DNA of 33,391 nt from an uncultured Clostridia bacterium (lineage in GTDB: Bacteria; Bacillota; Clostridia; TANB77; CAG-508). The notes below the pieces were generated by a model, which ran no database searches, was not told the DNA's origin, and worked only from the letters and a program-made list of their open reading frames with translations. The position numbers were made by a program, and so were the translations under genes. The DNA is taken from contig CALXPP010000021.1 in the NCBI GenBank assembly GCA_944390345.1, positions 1 through 33,391 on the forward strand, written 5' to 3'. The number at the start of each line of letters is the position of its first letter. Within the stretch, counting starts at the first letter, position 1. Shown here in pieces: positions 22,855 through 31,030 of this stretch.

Positions 22855-24609
22855 TTAAAATATTTTACTTTCTTCTTTTACTTTTTGAATAAATTTGTCT
22901 AAATCCATTGCTCCAATATCTCCAGCTTCTCTAGAACGAACTCCTACATTTCCTTCTGTAACTTCTTTTTCTCCTAAAATAAGCATGTATGGTATTTTTT
23001 GAAGTTGTGCTTCACGAATTTTATAACCTATTTTTTCTTCTCTCTCATCTAATTCAACTCTGATACCTGCATCTTCTAATATTTTAGTTACCTTATTTGC
23101 ATAATCTTTTTGATGCTCTGAAATAGACATTACTTTTACTTGAATAGGTGCAAGCCATACAGGGAATTTTCCTGCATAATGCTCTGTAATAATTCCAATA
23201 AATCTTTCAAATGAACCAAATAAAGCTCTATGAATTAATATTGGTGTTTTCTTTTCTCCATCTTTATCTATATAGCTCATATTGAAACGAAGTGGCAATT
23301 GAAAATCTACTTGCACTGTACCCATTTGCCATTCTCTTCCTAAGCAGTCCTTCATTTTTATATCTATCTTTGGTCCATAAAATGCTCCATCACCTTCATT
23401 TATTCTGTAATTATCTTTTCCGCAAATTTCATCTAATACTTCTCTTAGATTAGCTTCAGCTTTATCCCAAAGTGCTAATTCTCCCATATAATCATCTGGT
23501 CTTGTAGATAAAGTTAACTCGAAATCTAATCCAAATATTCCATATAATTCTTTTGCTATACTTATTATATTTTTAATTTCAGAACCTATTTGATCTTCAC
23601 AAATAAAGTTATGTGCATCATCTTGTCTAAACATTCTTACACGGAATAATCCGTTTAATTGTCCAGATTTTTCATTTCTATGAATTACATCTATATCATT
23701 AAATCTTAATGGCAAATCTTTATAGCTTCTTAATTTTGATTGATATACTTTAATTGCATTTGGACAGTTCATTGGTTTTAGAGCTTGCTCATTTCCATCT
23801 GAATCAGTTAAAACAAACATATCCTCTTTATAGTGATCCCAATGTCCTGATGTTTTCCAAAGAGTACTACTATTTAATTGTGGTCCTGAAAATTCTTGGT
23901 ATCCATTTGCTTTATGGATTTTTCTCCACATATCTATTAAAATATTCATCATTGTAAAGCCCTTTGGTAACCAATAAGCCATTCCTGGAGCTGTTTCATC
24001 AAAAAAGAATAAATCTAATTCTTTTCCAAGTTTTCTGTGATCTCTCTTTTTAGCTTCTTCAATCATATTTATATATTCATCTAGCTCACTTTGTTTTGGA
24101 AAAGATATACCATAAATTCTTTGTAGCATTTTGTTGTTCTCATCACCTCTCCAATATGCTCCTGAAGAATTTAACAATTTAATTGCTTTTACGCAACCTG
24201 TACTTGGTAGATGTGGACCTCTACATAAATCTGTATATTCTCCTTGTTTGTAAAAAGAAATAACTTCTCCTTCTGGTAATTCTTCAATTAATTCTACTTT
24301 GTATGGTTCATCATGTTCTTTCATAAGTTTTATTGCCTCTTCTCTTGAAAGTTCAAATCTTTCAATTGGTAAGTTCTCTTTAATTATTTTTTTCATTTCC
24401 TCTTCTATTTTTCTTAAGTCATCTTCTGAAAATGGTTTTTCTACATCAAAATCATAGTAAAATCCTTTTTCTATTGATGGTCCTATTGTAATTTTAGCAT
24501 CTGGAAATAGTCTTTTTACAGCTTGTGCCATAATATGTGATGTTGTATGCCAATACATACTTTCTTCTACTTCTGCCGTTTTTCCTCCACCTAATTTAAT
24601 CTTAAACAT
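22855..24609 (-). CDS. thrS: Threonyl-tRNA synthetase lacking a TGS domain
   Basis: ThrRS charges tRNA-Thr. The 584-residue protein starts almost directly in the editing domain. HTTSH at 21-25 supplies His21 and His25, and Cys129 and His133 (CRGPH) complete the editing zinc/substrate site. The class II core has motif 2 GLFRVRMFRQDDAH and motif 3 RALFGSFERFIGIITEHYAG, and a C-terminal anticodon-binding domain begins near AGKFPVWLAPIQVKV. The usual 60-residue TGS domain is absent, and there is no room for one upstream because AAAGGAGGAATTATT precedes the ATG. It is the second gene of a T-box operon. Confidence 0.97.
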   Translation of the reverse strand: MFKIKLGGGKTAEVEESMYWHTTSHIMAQAVKRLFPDAKITIGPSIEKGFYYDFDVEKPFSEDDLRKIEEEMKKIIKENLPIERFELSREEAIKLMKEHDEPYKVELIEELPEGEVISFYKQGEYTDLCRGPHLPSTGCVKAIKLLNSSGAYWRGDENNKMLQRIYGISFPKQSELDEYINMIEEAKKRDHRKLGKELDLFFFDETAPGMAYWLPKGFTMMNILIDMWRKIHKANGYQEFSGPQLNSSTLWKTSGHWDHYKEDMFVLTDSDGNEQALKPMNCPNAIKVYQSKLRSYKDLPLRFNDIDVIHRNEKSGQLNGLFRVRMFRQDDAHNFICEDQIGSEIKNIISIAKELYGIFGLDFELTLSTRPDDYMGELALWDKAEANLREVLDEICGKDNYRINEGDGAFYGPKIDIKMKDCLGREWQMGTVQVDFQLPLRFNMSYIDKDGEKKTPILIHRALFGSFERFIGIITEHYAGKFPVWLAPIQVKVMSISEHQKDYANKVTKILEDAGIRVELDEREEKIGYKIREAQLQKIPYMLILGEKEVTEGNVGVRSREAGDIGAMDLDKFIQKVKEESKIF

Positions 24610-24628
24610 AATAATTCCTCCTTTAATT

Positions 24629-24648
24629 GTTTATAAGCATTTATAAAC
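24629..24648. other. Perfect inverted repeat in the CYTH-thrS gap
   Basis: GTTTATAA and TTATAAAC flank GCAT, 10 bases upstream of the thrS ribosome binding site. It may be an RNase processing hairpin or a weak regulatory element. Confidence 0.45.
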
Positions 24649-24673
24649 ATATTAATTTTTTCAAATTTTTAAT

Positions 24674-25240
24674 TTATTTTATAATATATTTTTCATCTAG
24701 CTCTTCTCCAAATTTTACAACTGGCATTTTTGCAATGTCTATATTGTAAAATTCTTTAAATACACCTTGTACATCGATACTTGTTTGCTTAGCTTTATCT
24801 AAATTTAATTTTGATATTGTATTTTCAACTTCATCAACACTTTTACCTTCTATCTCAACATAGGTTGGTATATATGGCCAAGTATCAATGTCAATTTCTA
24901 CATTATCTAAAATATATCTAGTTCTTTTATTTTCTTGGTAGGTATGAGAAGCATACCCTAATTCATTTAGCATTTTATTTGTTTCTTCAAAACTTGAAAC
25001 TTCAATTTCCATTTCCTTAGTACCATCAATGGTGGTATCTGTAAGCTCCTTTATGGTTAAAGTTGTTTTAGTGCCATTAGTTCGTAATCTTATCCATTTT
25101 TTATCAGTTTCTGGATGAAAGTTGTAAATTCTTCTTTTATAATCAAAATCTGTAACTTTGGTAGCACCTAATTCTAATAATCTTTTTTCTAGTTCTTTCT
25201 TGTTAATTTCTAGAACTCTAGCTTCATATTCTGTATGCAT
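24674..25240 (-). CDS. CYTH-domain protein (class IV adenylate cyclase / triphosphatase type)
   Basis: The start at 25240 (MHTEYEARVLEI) is chosen because GGAGTATAAG precedes it; a longer frame from 25303 would run into the T-box terminator. The 188-residue protein carries the CYTH signature ExExR (Glu4, Glu6, Arg8 in EYEARV), then IRLRTNGTKTTLTIKE and YVEIEG, which line a triphosphate-binding tunnel. Members hydrolyse thiamine triphosphate or inorganic triphosphate, or make cAMP. The exact substrate cannot be read from sequence. It is the first gene downstream of the T-box and precedes thrS. Confidence 0.87.
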   Translation of the reverse strand: MHTEYEARVLEINKKELEKRLLELGATKVTDFDYKRRIYNFHPETDKKWIRLRTNGTKTTLTIKELTDTTIDGTKEMEIEVSSFEETNKMLNELGYASHTYQENKRTRYILDNVEIDIDTWPYIPTYVEIEGKSVDEVENTISKLNLDKAKQTSIDVQGVFKEFYNIDIAKMPVVKFGEELDEKYIIK

Positions 25241-25280
25241 CTTATACTCCTTTCTAAAATTTTTAGGTATAACCTTATAA

Positions 25281-25513
25281 ATAAAAAAATCCCCTATAAG
25301 CACTTTACCTGCTTATAGGGGTAATTTCTTACGGTTCCACCCTAATATTTAACTTCATTCTAGGCTTATATCGTAGCCAATACGCCATTCTTTCGAATGG
25401 GAACTCCAAGGTAGTTTTTCAAATATGTTTTTCTAGGTTGGCTTTCAGCTGGTAACCTACCCTCTCTTTAGATAACCTTTATTTTACTTTTCCTCTTCAC
25501 AGTTCTTTTTTAT
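25281..25513 (-). promoter_or_regulatory. T-box riboswitch leader of the CYTH-thrS operon
   Basis: The T-box antiterminator sequence AGGGTGGAACCG lies at 25343-25332 on the minus strand. Downstream, CCCCTATAAGCA (25321-25310) and TGCTTATAGGGG (25302-25291) form a strong stem followed by ATTTTTTT, which is the terminator. Stem I includes GAGAGGGTAGG, the apical AGCTGAAAGC region and the GGAG of the kink-turn. The specifier probably lies in GAAAAACTACC (25420-25410): ACT (25415-25413) reads Thr, matching thrS, but AAC overlaps it and cannot be excluded by eye. Uncharged tRNA-Thr would thus switch the operon on. Confidence 0.92.
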
Positions 25514-25519
25514 ATTAAC

Positions 25520-25548
25520 ATAATACTATGTTTTTATTTATTTGTCAA
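25520..25548 (-). promoter_or_regulatory. Sigma-A promoter of the T-box operon
   Basis: TTGACA (25548-25543), 17 bases, TATTAT (25525-25520) on the minus strand. The expected start is about 25513, where the leader begins. Confidence 0.85.
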
Positions 25549-25628
25549 CATATATTTTTGAGCTACTAAAAAATTTCTTTAATCTATTATTTAATTTTTT
25601 AATATACTTGCATTAAATTCTATAATTA

Positions 25629-25859
25629 TTAAGCAACTTTTTCTGTGTAATTAATAACTGTAATTTCTGTAATTGAATTTCTTACTGAATTAACTAATTT
25701 TTCTAATTGTTTTGCAACTTCATCCGTATAAGAAATTTCTCCACATCGTTTACAAACTTGTGAAGGAACATTTTTAATAATTATTATACAATTATCTAGT
25801 TCAATCATAAAAGTTGTGTTTTTATCTTCTAATTCACCTTTACACATAAAACAATTCAT
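25629..25859 (-). CDS. YgiT-type zinc-finger antitoxin
   Basis: The start MNCFMCKG at 25859 is used, with GGAG about 11 bases before it. The 76-residue protein has two CxxC pairs (Cys3/Cys6 and Cys36/Cys39) that bind zinc, then a helix and a short strand ending ITVINYTEKVA, typical of standalone YgiT zinc-finger proteins. These partner DUF4258 or related RelE/BrnT-fold toxins. It follows the toxin by 2 bases, so the two are translated together. It lacks the helix-turn-helix of full-length MqsA. Confidence 0.85.
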   Translation of the reverse strand: MNCFMCKGELEDKNTTFMIELDNCIIIIKNVPSQVCKRCGEISYTDEVAKQLEKLVNSVRNSITEITVINYTEKVA

Positions 25860-25861
25860 AA

Positions 25862-26059
25862 TTATTTTTTCTCCTTTCTTGTTTTTAAATCTGATTCCCA
25901 TTCAGAATTATCTGGATAATATGCTGTAATAATCCATAATTCTGTATCATTACTACCACAAACTATATGTATTATCTTTCCTTCTAATTTAATACCATAT
26001 ATTAAACAACTAGGATATGGATAAGAATCATCATATTGTTCAATTATTTCTCCAGTCAT
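25862..26059 (-). CDS. DUF4258 toxin, N-terminally truncated
   Basis: The 65 residues from the only in-frame ATG read MTGEIIEQYDDSYPYPSCLIYG, then KIIHIVCG and WIITAYYPDNSEWESD, the C-terminal two-thirds of DUF4258 toxins, likely mRNA interferases of the RelE/BrnT fold. Family members have about 30 more N-terminal residues. The homologous reading does continue upstream for 12 codons (NITQEDIENAI) but meets two consecutive TAG stops at 26093-26098, the second of which ends the TIR-MORN gene in the same frame. No good ribosome binding site precedes the ATG. It is probably a remnant or junction product. Confidence 0.7.
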   Translation of the reverse strand: MTGEIIEQYDDSYPYPSCLIYGIKLEGKIIHIVCGSNDTELWIITAYYPDNSEWESDLKTRKEKK

Positions 26060-26095
26060 TATAGCATTTTCTATATCCTCTTGAGTTATATTCTA

Positions 26096-27205
26096 CTATG
26101 ACCAAAATATTTCTTTTAATCTCTTAAAGAAACTTTTTATTTTTCCTAATTTTTTATCATTTTCCCAAAGTCCTTTATATACTGTAAGTCCCATATAATT
26201 ATATAATGTACCTTGTCCACATTTTTTATCTTCTTTCCATTCGCCTTCATATCTACTACCATCTAAATAAGTTTCTTTTCCTTTTCCATCTCTTAGACCA
26301 TACTTCCATTCACCTTCGTAGTAAGTTCCATTTTCGTAATTTTCTCGACCTTTCCCGTGCTTTAATCCATTTACCCAATCTCCTTCATAATATCTTCCAC
26401 CTTTTTCGTAGAATTTTCCTTTTCCATTCCTTAAGCCATTTTTCATACTTCCTTCATAATATACATCTGTTTGATATAGTTCTGTTCCTATATTAGCTTC
26501 ATGGTCATAAGAACACTCTAAATAAAAAGTTTGTCCCTTAGAATTAGTTTCTTTAAAATGACCTACTTTATGATTATTGGTCCATTCACCTTCAAAAGTA
26601 ATTCCTTGTGGAGTAACTATTTTTCCATGCCCCTCAAATTTCTCGTCTAACCATTCACCTTCATATATTACTCCATCTGGATATCTCATTATGCCATATC
26701 CATTTATTTCTCTATTTTTCCATTCTCCTTCATAAACTCTACCATCTGGAAAAGTCATTTTTCCTTTTCCGTCTCTTTTATTGTCTTGATTTTCTTGATT
26801 TTTTTCTTCTGACTCATCTAGTAAATCCTCATTTATAGTTTTTATTAATAAATCAAGTGGATTTTCTTCATTATATGCTTTTATAATGCTGTCTTCTTTA
26901 ATATTAAATGTAAAATTATTTATTAATTTTACTTTTTTTTCTGCATAAGCAATTATTGGTTTATTAGATTTTATTGCAACTTCTAATTCTCTATCTACCC
27001 AAGGTGAGTTCTGTGAATTTTCTGACAAAAGTATTAAAAAAGCCTTTGCTTTATAAATTACCATCGGTATTTCTTTAGTGTAATTTGAACCTTCTGGTAT
27101 TGAATCAGGGGCCATCCAGCAACTTATATCATTTGAATCTAAATATTCTTTTATTTTTTTTGCTGAACTATATTCTTTTGAGCTATAACTAATAAATATA
27201 TCCAT
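26096..27205 (-). CDS. TIR domain protein with C-terminal MORN repeats
   Basis: The 369-residue protein begins with a TIR domain (1-125): FISYSSKEYSSAKKIKEYL, WMAPDSIPEGSNYTKEI, then AFLILLSENSQNSPWVDRELEVA. Glu73 in WVDREL aligns with the catalytic glutamate of NAD-cleaving TIR enzymes. An acidic linker follows. About eight MORN repeats span 146-350 (YEGEW near 158, 181, 204, 249, 272, 296, 319 and 343). The last residues KIKSFFKRLKEIFWS can form a basic amphipathic helix. MORN repeats bind lipids or proteins in other systems, so a membrane-linked NADase of anti-phage type is a reasonable inference. No partner gene is obvious, and an effector or signalling role is possible. Start: AGGGGGTAATGT precedes the ATG. 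Confidence 0.9.
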   Translation of the reverse strand: MDIFISYSSKEYSSAKKIKEYLDSNDISCWMAPDSIPEGSNYTKEIPMVIYKAKAFLILLSENSQNSPWVDRELEVAIKSNKPIIAYAEKKVKLINNFTFNIKEDSIIKAYNEENPLDLLIKTINEDLLDESEEKNQENQDNKRDGKGKMTFPDGRVYEGEWKNREINGYGIMRYPDGVIYEGEWLDEKFEGHGKIVTPQGITFEGEWTNNHKVGHFKETNSKGQTFYLECSYDHEANIGTELYQTDVYYEGSMKNGLRNGKGKFYEKGGRYYEGDWVNGLKHGKGRENYENGTYYEGEWKYGLRDGKGKETYLDGSRYEGEWKEDKKCGQGTLYNYMGLTVYKGLWENDKKLGKIKSFFKRLKEIFWS

Positions 27206-27282
27206 ACATTACCCCCTATTAACTTATATAATTTTAGATAACCATCAATTATATAAATTATAGTATATTATAATTTTTATTT

Positions 27283-27311
27283 ATTATATCAATTTTATCT
27301 TTTATTTACAA
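27283..27311 (-). promoter_or_regulatory. Promoter of the TIR-MORN gene
   Basis: TTGTAA (27311-27306), 17 bases, TATAAT (27288-27283) on the minus strand. The leader would be about 70 bases. Confidence 0.6.
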
Positions 27312-27322
27312 GAATTTGTAAA
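27305..27322. promoter_or_regulatory. Perfect palindrome over the TIR-MORN -35 box
   Basis: TTTACAA (27305-27311) and TTGTAAA (27316-27322) flank GAAT. One arm is the -35 box, so a bound repressor would shut the promoter. Confidence 0.55.
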
Positions 27323-27438
27323 AGTTTTTAAGTAACTAATTATTATTTTTAATATTATTACTTTATTTTTTAAAATTAAACATTACTAAAATTTTATTTG
27401 AATATTTATTAAAATATCTCAAATCTATTTTTCTTACA

Positions 27439-27444
27439 TATAAT
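27439..27444 (+). promoter_or_regulatory. Probable -10 box of the lysozyme gene
   Basis: TATAAT 17 bases before the ATG. The AAGGAGG site lies just after it. No good -35 is visible at the expected distance. If the box is used, the leader is very short. Confidence 0.35.
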
Positions 27445-27461
27445 ATTTTAAGGAGGTTTTT

Positions 27462-28514
27462 ATGAAAAATAAATTTTATATTTTCAGTATTGTTTTTCTT
27501 TTGCTTATTTTTCAATGTAATCAACTTTTTGCCTTTGGACCAACCTCTACTGTACAATATAATGGTATAGATATAAGTGAATGGCAAGGAGATATAAACT
27601 TTGAAGAAGTAAAGAATAGTGGTATTTCTATAGTATATATAAAAGCTACACAAGGCACAGACTATATAGATCCTTACTTAGAAGAATACTACAATGGTGC
27701 TAAAACAAATGATTTAAAAATTGGTTTTTATCACTTTCTAACAGCTAGATCTAATGAAGAAGCTATTTTAGAAGCTAAATTCTTTGCATCTTCCATAAAT
27801 AACTATACTGCAGACTGCAAACTAGCTATGGATTTTGAAGAATTTGGAAATTTAAGTGTTGACGAAATAAATTCTATTTCAGCTACTTTTTTAGAGACTG
27901 TTCAAAATTTAACCGGTAAAGAGACTATTATTTACAGTGATGCTTTTAATAGTAAAAATACTTTTAATCGTTCTTTAGCAAATAATTATCCGATTTGGGT
28001 AGCAGAATATGGAGTAAATGAGCCAAGAAATGGCAATTGGACAGAGTGGACTGGTTTTCAATATACAAATTCTGGTAGAATTAGCGGTATATCTGGTAAT
28101 GTAGATAGAGATTTTTTTACTGACAATATTTTTTTAAGTGATAATACTACTATAAAAATAGAAAATAATATTGTTCCTAATGTTAATGAAAATTTTGTTA
28201 TTGTTCGAGCAGGTGATACTCTAAGTAGGATAGCAGAAAAATATAACACTTCTTATACTTATCTTGCTCAAATTAATAATATTGAAAATCCTAACCTTAT
28301 CTATGTAGGAGAAAAAATTAATATTCCTAATAGCAATATAAATACAGTAAGAGATACTAGCCATATACTTTATATTGTAAAAAGTGGAGATACTCTTTCT
28401 GGAATTAGTTTAAAGTATGATGTTTCCATAAATACACTTGTTAGTTTAAATGATATTCAAAATCCTAATCTTATTTATGTTGGAGAAATTTTAAGAATAC
28501 CTGTTATTAATTAA
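27462..28514 (+). CDS. Secreted GH25 lysozyme with two LysM domains
   Basis: The 350-residue protein starts with a signal peptide (1-24, [24 protein letters not shown]). The GH25 muramidase domain spans about 33-225: Asp37 in GIDISEWQG and the Asp124/Glu126 pair in LAMDFEEFG are the active-site residues, and [14 protein letters not shown] is diagnostic. Two LysM domains (about 246-289 and 303-347) bind peptidoglycan, each with the motif GDTLS. They are close copies, both ending [10 protein letters not shown] strong AAGGAGG precedes the ATG. It is probably an autolysin or secreted effector rather than phage endolysin, given the signal peptide. Confidence 0.95.
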   Translation: MKNKFYIFSIVFLLLIFQCNQLFAFGPTSTVQYNGIDISEWQGDINFEEVKNSGISIVYIKATQGTDYIDPYLEEYYNGAKTNDLKIGFYHFLTARSNEEAILEAKFFASSINNYTADCKLAMDFEEFGNLSVDEINSISATFLETVQNLTGKETIIYSDAFNSKNTFNRSLANNYPIWVAEYGVNEPRNGNWTEWTGFQYTNSGRISGISGNVDRDFFTDNIFLSDNTTIKIENNIVPNVNENFVIVRAGDTLSRIAEKYNTSYTYLAQINNIENPNLIYVGEKINIPNSNINTVRDTSHILYIVKSGDTLSGISLKYDVSINTLVSLNDIQNPNLIYVGEILRIPVIN

Positions 28515-28578
28515 ATTTATGTTTCCTAGATGACTTAAATTAAAAAGCTATTGGAAACTAATTAAATTTGCAAATCAT

Positions 28579-28625
28579 AACCACCAGTAAAACTGGTGGT
28601 TTGCTCTTAGCCTAGAAGGCTTTTG
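28579..28625 (+). terminator. Two tandem hairpins after the lysozyme gene
   Basis: AACCACCAGT (28579-28588) and ACTGGTGGTT (28592-28601) form a perfect 10-bp stem with a 3-base loop. A second hairpin AGCCT/AGGCT (28609-28621) is followed by TTTT. They may terminate lysozyme transcription. Such GGTGG hairpins also recur at ends of IS200/IS605 elements. Confidence 0.6.
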
Positions 28626-28679
28626 TACTATTTCTAAAAAGGTAAAATCAGTATATCGATAACTATTTCTAGAATTCAC

Positions 28680-28708
28680 TTGACATTTCTATTCTACCCT
28701 GTTATTAT
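28680..28708 (+). promoter_or_regulatory. Sigma-A promoter of the Rpn gene
   Basis: TTGACA (28680-28685), 17 bases, TATTAT (28703-28708). About 100 bases of leader follow and hold no clear structure. Confidence 0.75.
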
Positions 28709-28807
28709 AAATACAGTTTTATTTAATCTAATTTATTTATTAAATTTTTATCAATTAGACAATTCGTCTAAAATTTTCCAAAATTTAAAATTTTATAAAG
28801 TTAGGAA

Positions 28808-29713
28808 GTGGTGTTTATAAAAAATAAAAATATTGATGAATTTATGGTGCCTACTAACGACTATATCTTTAAGCGTATTTTTGGTTATGTAGGTAATGAA
28901 AAAATTACTAAAAGCTTACTTGAAGCTATCCTAAAAACTAATATCAATTCTATTTCTTTAGAGGGAAACACTATATTAGAAAAAGATTTAGCAAGTGATA
29001 AACTTGGTATACTTGATATTAAAGTTATTTTAGAAAATAAAATTCCTTGCGATATTGAAATTCAAGTAATTCCTTTTGATAATATTCCTAAAAGACTACT
29101 TTTTTATTGGTCTAAGTTATATTCTAAAACAATTAATTCTGGTGATTCCTATAATGCTTTGCAAAAATCTATTGTTATTCTTATTGCTGACTTTGATTTT
29201 AAAAAGTTTGAGAATCTAAAAAATATCTCCAAATTCCATACTAAATGGCAAATTCGAGAAGAAACACTTTCACAATATATTTTAACGGATGTTCTTGAAA
29301 TACATATTATTTCTCTAAAACTAGTAGAAAAATTATTCAAAAAAGATTATAATAAAGATAGTAAAGATTTAATAAGTTGGCTAAAATTTATAAAAGAGCC
29401 ATCATTATTGGAGGAAAGAGATATGGAGAATGTTGATGTAAAAGAAGCAAAAAAACAACTAGATGAAATTAAGAAAAGCAAATATGAACAAGAACTTGCG
29501 GAATACAGAATGAAAGAGATAAGAGATAAAAAAGCGATTGAAAACTATGGATTCAATACAGGTAAAGAAGAAGGAATTAGACAAGGTATTGACAAAGGAA
29601 AAAAAGAAAAACAAATAGAAATTGCAAAAAAGATGCTAAAAAAAGGTATGCCTATTAACGAAATTATTGAATTAACAGAACTTACAGAAGAAGAAATTAT
29701 AAATTTAAAATAG
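28808..29713 (+). CDS. Rpn family recombination-promoting nuclease / PD-(D/E)XK transposase-like protein
   Basis: The 301-residue protein matches the Rpn/YhgA-like family, DNA endonucleases linked to recA-independent recombination and horizontal transfer. The hallmark PTNDYIFKRIFG lies at 15-26, followed by the PD-(D/E)XK motif: Asp70 in LDIKV and Glu84-Ile-Gln86 in IEIQV. The C-terminal half is a charged coiled coil ending KGMPINEIIELTELTEEEI, typical for the family. GTG at 28808 or 28811 is the likely start; AGGA lies only 4-5 bases before the second. An ATG at 28844 would cut the family motif. Confidence 0.87.
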   Translation: MVFIKNKNIDEFMVPTNDYIFKRIFGYVGNEKITKSLLEAILKTNINSISLEGNTILEKDLASDKLGILDIKVILENKIPCDIEIQVIPFDNIPKRLLFYWSKLYSKTINSGDSYNALQKSIVILIADFDFKKFENLKNISKFHTKWQIREETLSQYILTDVLEIHIISLKLVEKLFKKDYNKDSKDLISWLKFIKEPSLLEERDMENVDVKEAKKQLDEIKKSKYEQELAEYRMKEIRDKKAIENYGFNTGKEEGIRQGIDKGKKEKQIEIAKKMLKKGMPINEIIELTELTEEEIINLK

Positions 29714-29746
29714 TTTTTAAAAAAAATTAAATTTAATATTAATTAA

Positions 29747-29789
29747 ACAAAAGCATTTAGCTTACGAAATGTAAACTTAATGCTTTTGT
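29747..29789. terminator. Bidirectional terminator of Rpn and the membrane protein
   Basis: ACAAAAGCATT (29747-29757) and AATGCTTTTGT (29779-29789) pair, with an inner TTAC/GTAA. It ends in TTTT on the plus strand and overlaps the stop of the minus-strand gene. Confidence 0.8.
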
Positions 29790-30262
29790 TTTCTATTTTT
29801 TTCATACTGTTCATAAAACCAATCTGTACTTTCTTTGTATTTAGCTGGATTATCTGCTTTAGATAAACTTCTGTTAACTCTAAATAACATAATTACATAT
29901 AGAATTAAAATCATCTCTCTAAAAATATAAATATAACTTATAATAAACAAATCATATATACTTTCCATATATGAAAATAGGAATAAAATATCATATACCA
30001 GAATCCATACTATTAAAAAAATTGCACAAACAACAAATCTCTTTGACCAAATTTCATTATATGATGACATAAAATTTCTTGCGATTAATAAGATTACTAA
30101 AGATGCTATTTCAAAAATTATACCAAAATCGAACTCTCCCCAAAAAAGTGGTATTACATAAGTTAATATACTTATACTAATTAAAAGTATAGGCAAGTTT
30201 GTTTGATTTTTTGCTTTATCTATATTAACATTTTTAACAAATTCTTCTTCCTTATCTATCAT
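29777..30262 (-). CDS. Unknown four-helix membrane protein (161 aa)
   Basis: I do not recognise it. Four hydrophobic helices are visible (ILLISISILTYVIPLFWG; FGIIFEIASLVILLIA; FVVCAIFLIVWILVYDILFLF; LFIISYIYIFREMILILYVI) with charged ends. The C-terminal 25 residues (KADNPAKYKESTDWFYEQYEKNRKQKH) are soluble. It lies 18 bases downstream of another four-helix protein and is probably cotranscribed. No catalytic motif is seen. Confidence 0.75.
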   Translation of the reverse strand: MIDKEEEFVKNVNIDKAKNQTNLPILLISISILTYVIPLFWGEFDFGIIFEIASLVILLIARNFMSSYNEIWSKRFVVCAIFLIVWILVYDILFLFSYMESIYDLFIISYIYIFREMILILYVIMLFRVNRSLSKADNPAKYKESTDWFYEQYEKNRKQKH

Positions 30263-30280
30263 TTTTACCTCTTTATATTT

Positions 30281-31000
30281 TTAAATTTTAATGTTTTGTT
30301 CTTCATCGTATAATATTAAGTCATCCTTATTTAATCTTTTCTTTTTATTTTGAATTTTCTTAATCTTTAATATTTGATAAACTAGTAATATATTAAGCAA
30401 AAGATGTATTCCCAAGGTTCCATAACTTTTTACTTTAAAAATATTATATAATTTCATACATTCATCTATATAGTATTCTTGCTCTGTTTTTATACTTACA
30501 CCAGCTAATCCAATATCTATCTTTGATCTTTCATCAGTAGTTTCTGTAGTATTTGCCTCTGTATAAATCTCTTCAAACTTAGCTTTAGTGTATGTTAGAT
30601 CTAAATCTAATTTCACACCCCAAAATAGAATCATTGTTGAAATAGAAATTAAAGCTAATAACACTAATCTTCTTATTAAATCAGCTTCCTTTTTTGAAAA
30701 TAAATTAATTATTATAGTAAATATTAAAAAGATTGCTATTACTATTAAATGTGCATTTATGAATAATTTTTTTGTACTTTCTATAGGATCAACAATATCA
30801 GATTTATATGTTACTAAAAATGTTATTACTCCAACTATTAATATAATAAAGGTGACAATCATTTGCATTAATACATAAGTATTATCTAGTGGAATATAAT
30901 AATATCTTCTATAAAAAAACGGTATTCTGTGAAAATTACCCGTCCTATTAGAATTATTGTTTCCTAAAGATGGTCCATTCCCTCTCCCCAAAAAAGCCAT
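30281..31000 (-). CDS. Unknown four-helix membrane protein (239 aa)
   Basis: The protein starts with a Gly/Asn/Arg-rich soluble region (GRGNGPSLGNNNSNRTGN), then four membrane helices near residues 42-65, 82-103, 110-127 and 193-212. A polar loop with KAKFEEIYTEANTTETTDERSK lies between helices 3 and 4. The C-terminal tail is basic then acidic (KKKRLNKDDLILYDEEQ). No family is recognised. It is first in a two-gene operon. Confidence 0.75.
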   Translation of the reverse strand: MAFLGRGNGPSLGNNNSNRTGNFHRIPFFYRRYYYIPLDNTYVLMQMIVTFIILIVGVITFLVTYKSDIVDPIESTKKLFINAHLIVIAIFLIFTIIINLFSKKEADLIRRLVLLALISISTMILFWGVKLDLDLTYTKAKFEEIYTEANTTETTDERSKIDIGLAGVSIKTEQEYYIDECMKLYNIFKVKSYGTLGIHLLLNILLVYQILKIKKIQNKKKRLNKDDLILYDEEQNIKI

Positions 31001-31030
31001 ATGAATTTATTCCTTTCAATCTATTTTTTT

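Noticed and set aside
26093-26098. Genome-wide recoding of TAG, which would fuse TIR-MORN to the toxin
   Set aside because: TAG ends mnmA normally, and there is no suppressor tRNA or other recoded gene here.
27363-27653. Minus-strand open frame overlapping the lysozyme 5' end
   Set aside because: It is antisense to a well-supported signal peptide and GH25 start, has no ribosome binding site, and its content is AT-driven.
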